Assembly (NCBI RefSeq): GCF_016586355.1
Contig: NZ_BLYI01000023.1
Span: forward strand, 62,001 to 126,000
Direction: 5' to 3'
DNA: 64,000 nt
Source of the DNA: Anaerostipes butyraticus
Lineage (GTDB): Bacteria > Bacillota > Clostridia > Lachnospirales > Lachnospiraceae
Shown piece after piece: positions 61,681 through 64,000 of this stretch. Position 1 is the stretch's first letter, and each line of letters opens with the position of its first letter. Position numbers and translations under genes: made by a program. The notes under the pieces are model-generated. The model had not been told where the DNA came from and did no database searches. It saw nothing but the letters and a program-made list of their open reading frames with translations.

Positions 61681-61699
61681 CTCTAAAAGTTCTCTAAAA
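61681..61699. promoter_or_regulatory. Direct repeats CTCTAAAA, 11 bp apart
   Basis: CTCTAAAA at 61681-61688 and 61692-61699: same helix face, one turn apart, as OmpR/PhoB dimers need. They lie between the regulator gene and the divergent lipoprotein operon. Confidence 0.55.
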
Positions 61700-61787
61700 A
61701 CTGAGGTCGATTTCTTTATTTCTTAGATGAGTTTTACAGAAGTTTTTTTGTATGATAGGCCCATAAAACAGAAAGGAGCTATGTCAA

Positions 61788-62297
61788 ATGAAACATATGA
61801 AATTAGTAATGGTAACTGGAGTCTTGATTTTTGCACTCTCACTGGCAGGCTGTGGAAATTCCAAAGGGGAACAGGCCGCAGATAGTGGGACATCTGTGAA
61901 CAGTCAGAGTGAGAATCAAGCTGGTGACACAGGAGCATCGGACGATGGCGGCGAAAACTCAACAAATCTGGACAATTTGATAGAGACAGCTAGTTTAAGA
62001 GGCAGCGTAGCTGATTTTCAGGATGGAAGTTTTCAGGTCGTTCCCGATCAGGATGATGGGCAGATAGCAAAATCAGCGGCAGAGGGAATGGAAAGCGGCA
62101 TGGAAAGCACTACGGTTTCTTATGGAGAAGATTGTACCTTCCAGATTGCCAACATCAACAGTTCCACCGGCGCAGTGGAATTAGAAGCGGCTACGGCTTC
62201 CGATGTAAAAAAATCTACGTCTGTTTATGTTTATGGAGAAACACAGGATGATGGGGAAATCCATGCTACAAAAGTGCTGATTACCCGGTTTAATTAA
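61788..62297 (+). CDS. Secreted lipoprotein of an ABC permease operon
   Basis: 169 residues. Lipoprotein signal peptide with lipobox LAGC (Cys about residue 22), a Ser/Gly/Asp-rich linker, then a small beta-rich domain (LRGSVADFQDGSFQVVPDQD ... VYVYGETQDD). It would be anchored on the outer face of the membrane. AAAGGAG precedes the ATG. The FtsX-type permease follows 16 bp later, so it is probably an accessory or sensory subunit. The C-terminal domain recalls DUF5666-like OB folds, not certain. Confidence 0.75.
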   Translation: MKHMKLVMVTGVLIFALSLAGCGNSKGEQAADSGTSVNSQSENQAGDTGASDDGGENSTNLDNLIETASLRGSVADFQDGSFQVVPDQDDGQIAKSAAEGMESGMESTTVSYGEDCTFQIANINSSTGAVELEAATASDVKKSTSVYVYGETQDDGEIHATKVLITRFN

Positions 62298-62313
62298 CAG
62301 GAGGGATAGATCG

Positions 62314-63534
62314 ATGCCTTTTTATAAGAGAGGCTTCCTTTATCTGATGCGGAAACGCGGAAAGTCGGTGCTGCTGCTGTTGATTTTCCTTTTTGTCAAC
62401 AGCATGATCCTCAGTACAAACATGATTTTACACGCAACAGAAAGCACAGAGGCTGCCATGCAGGAAAAAGCAGGAGCAAAAGTGGTATGTGAAATTTCAG
62501 ACACCGCCAATCCGATTACAGACAAAGAAGCCGAAATGATTAAAAATTTAGCGGAGGTAACGTCCATCAATCGAATGGGGCAGCAATCCGCATATTTAAC
62601 AGATCTTGCGCCTGTGACCGCAAGCGCTTCCACAGAACCGGACAACTTGAAAGTCAGCCTGCTATCCTTTGATGATATGGATACAGACAGTCCCTTTGCG
62701 GATCAGTCTTATCGACTGACAGACGGTGAACTGGTCAAGCCGGAAACCAAATATGGCGCCGTCATTAATGCGGGATTTGCAGAATACAATGGTTTGCAGA
62801 TTGGCGATACACTTTCTTTTGAAACAGAAAACGGAAAAGCTGTTACCGTGGAAGTGATTGGGGAATATCTTACTGGCAATGAAAGCCAGCAGGAAAACAA
62901 TACACTTGCCGTCTATCGGATGGAAAATCAGATTTATATAGATAATACGGCATATTTAGAATTATTTGACGGCAGCGGATTTTATAAAGTATCGGCATAT
63001 ACCGGTCAGCCGGAGCTTTTAGATCCATTGGCAGAGAGCATACAGGGCATTTTGCAGGATAAAGCGGACATTACCACGTCGGATGCCCTGTATCAGCAGA
63101 TGAAAGCTCCATTAACACAAATAACAAGGGTGGTATCACTGATGCGTTTGCTTACCTTTTTCGCCGGCACGGTGATTGTCTCCCTACTGCTTTGTATGTG
63201 GATGCGGAGCAGACAAAAGGAAATGGCTGTATTTATCAGCTTGGGCGAACAGAAAGCCACTATCTTTTTGCAGGCTCTTTTGGAAGCGGCAGCCGTGTTT
63301 CTCATTGCCCTGCTTTGCTCCTGCGGTCTAGGTTCGCTGGCTGCAGGAAGCCTTACAGAACTGTTGCTGTCTTCTGTGGAAACAGGCGTTTCTCTGCAGG
63401 TTTCCTTACAATTTACCGATATCGCATTGCTATTGGGGATTGGCAGCGGAGTGGTTGTAATTGCTGTATTGCTGTCTTTGCTGCCAGTAATCCGTGCAAA
63501 TCCGAAAGATATTCTGTCACGAATGGAGGGATAA
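62314..63534 (+). CDS. FtsX-family ABC transporter permease
   Basis: 406 residues: one N-terminal transmembrane helix (SVLLLLIFLFVNSMILSTNM), a large extracellular domain (about 45-265), then three C-terminal helices (LLTFFAGTVIVSLLLCMWMR; LLEAAAVFLIALLCSCGLG; IALLLGIGSGVVVIAVLLSL). This is the MacB/FtsX (type VII, mechanotransmission) topology used for peptide or lipoprotein handling and bacitracin-type defence. A second permease starts 4 bp later; the ATPase is presumably beyond the window. Confidence 0.85.
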   Translation: MPFYKRGFLYLMRKRGKSVLLLLIFLFVNSMILSTNMILHATESTEAAMQEKAGAKVVCEISDTANPITDKEAEMIKNLAEVTSINRMGQQSAYLTDLAPVTASASTEPDNLKVSLLSFDDMDTDSPFADQSYRLTDGELVKPETKYGAVINAGFAEYNGLQIGDTLSFETENGKAVTVEVIGEYLTGNESQQENNTLAVYRMENQIYIDNTAYLELFDGSGFYKVSAYTGQPELLDPLAESIQGILQDKADITTSDALYQQMKAPLTQITRVVSLMRLLTFFAGTVIVSLLLCMWMRSRQKEMAVFISLGEQKATIFLQALLEAAAVFLIALLCSCGLGSLAAGSLTELLLSSVETGVSLQVSLQFTDIALLLGIGSGVVVIAVLLSLLPVIRANPKDILSRMEG

Positions 63535-63538
63535 TACG

Positions 63539-64000
63539 ATGAACTTATTGCAACGGGCAATTCGTTCCTGTTTTAGAAAGCCGGTTAAAAGTCTGCTGCT
63601 TCTGCTTGTAGTTTGTATCATCAGTCTGCTTTTCCTGTCTGGTATGGCAAGCCGTTCTGCAAACATTGCTACGAAAGACAGTACACGGCAGGCCATCGGC
63701 GCAGGATTTTTACTGGAATATAATCCAGAGAGCAGAAGCCAACGATTGGAAGAAGCCAGTCAAAAAATATTAGAACGCAATCCGGACGGTCAGGGAAGTT
63801 ATGGTGGAGTCCATTTGAAAAACGTGACTGTCATGGGTTCCGAAAACCTGATGGTAACGACGGATCATTCCTTTGAGTCATTAAAAGCTGATGATATTGA
63901 AAAGATTGCTGCTGTGGAGGGAATCGCCGACTATAATATAACCACGGTTCCTACTGCGGTAAAACAGGCAAATTTTGAACGGATTGAGGATGCCGATGCA
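63539..64000 (+). CDS. Second FtsX-family permease, 5' part only
   Basis: Open frame from the ATG at 63539 (after GGAGGG) to the window edge, 154 codons. It starts MNLLQRAIRSCFRKPVKSLL, with a transmembrane helix (LLLLVVCIISLLFLSGM) and then an extracellular region, matching the topology of the upstream permease. No stop before 64000, so truncated by the window. Confidence 0.8.
   Translation, partial: MNLLQRAIRSCFRKPVKSLLLLLVVCIISLLFLSGMASRSANIATKDSTRQAIGAGFLLEYNPESRSQRLEEASQKILERNPDGQGSYGGVHLKNVTVMGSENLMVTTDHSFESLKADDIEKIAAVEGIADYNITTVPTAVKQANFERIEDADA

Overview
The window looks like a piece of a Lachnospiraceae-type (Clostridia, Firmicutes) gut anaerobe chromosome. The first 9 kb is ordinary housekeeping DNA with strong AGGAGG ribosome binding sites: a truncated sodium/proline-type symporter, ybaB-recR, a HIT protein, a flavin reductase, a shikimate kinase, murA, a PsiE-like membrane protein, metK and guaA. 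No rRNA, tRNA or CRISPR array was found anywhere in the window.

From just after guaA (about 9.1 kb) to the right edge the DNA is accessory and reads as the left part of a large integrated element, probably an integrative and conjugative element (ICE) inserted at the guaA 3' end. Layout: tyrosine integrase plus a DUF3173-type small protein (9.2-10.6 kb); an XRE regulator; a rightward DNA-processing module (11.5-20.7 kb) with a DUF932-like protein, YqaJ exonuclease, a DUF4406-like protein, RecD2-type helicase, a probable single-strand annealing protein, a CHC2/Toprim primase and a class B sortase; an IS256-type insertion; an actin-like ParM/ParR-like partition pair (23.2-24.5 kb); and small sigma-like and HTH regulators. 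No relaxase, VirB4 or VirD4 gene is visible, so the conjugation genes would lie outside the window or are absent.

The cargo (26-49 kb) is dominated by two separate operons with the same five-gene order: an MptD/Trep_Strep-type membrane S component, an EcfT-like transmembrane protein, a fused double-ATPase, and two exporter-fold ABC half-transporters. Operon 1 has a divergent AraC regulator. Operon 2 is clearly more AT-rich, has its own TetR regulator with a near-consensus promoter and operator, and is followed by a further S component and two small DtxR-family metal-dependent regulators. The layout resembles siderophore/metallophore import loci (YbtPQ/IrtAB-type transporters beside ECF-like parts), so iron or metallophore uptake is the favoured but unproven role. 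Between them sit an IS110 element with a likely bridge-RNA region, a SpaRK-like two-component system, a frameshifted winged-helix gene and an IS1182 element.

At 49.4-54.8 kb an IS21-family element flanked by a 6-bp duplication (CTTGAG) has had its istA split by a second transposon (51113-53891) flanked by a 7-bp duplication (GGTTATG). Removing that insert restores istA exactly in frame. The nested element carries two passenger genes. To its right are a gene for a repeat protein preceded by a consensus promoter and two tandem terminators, a DUF5348 gene preceded by the same 37-bp element found upstream of parM, a degenerate tyrosine-recombinase-like protein, a cluster of GAACGCAACATAAT repeats with a second tyrosine recombinase, a DUF4143 ATPase, and a two-component system divergent from a lipoprotein and FtsX-type ABC permease operon that runs off the window.
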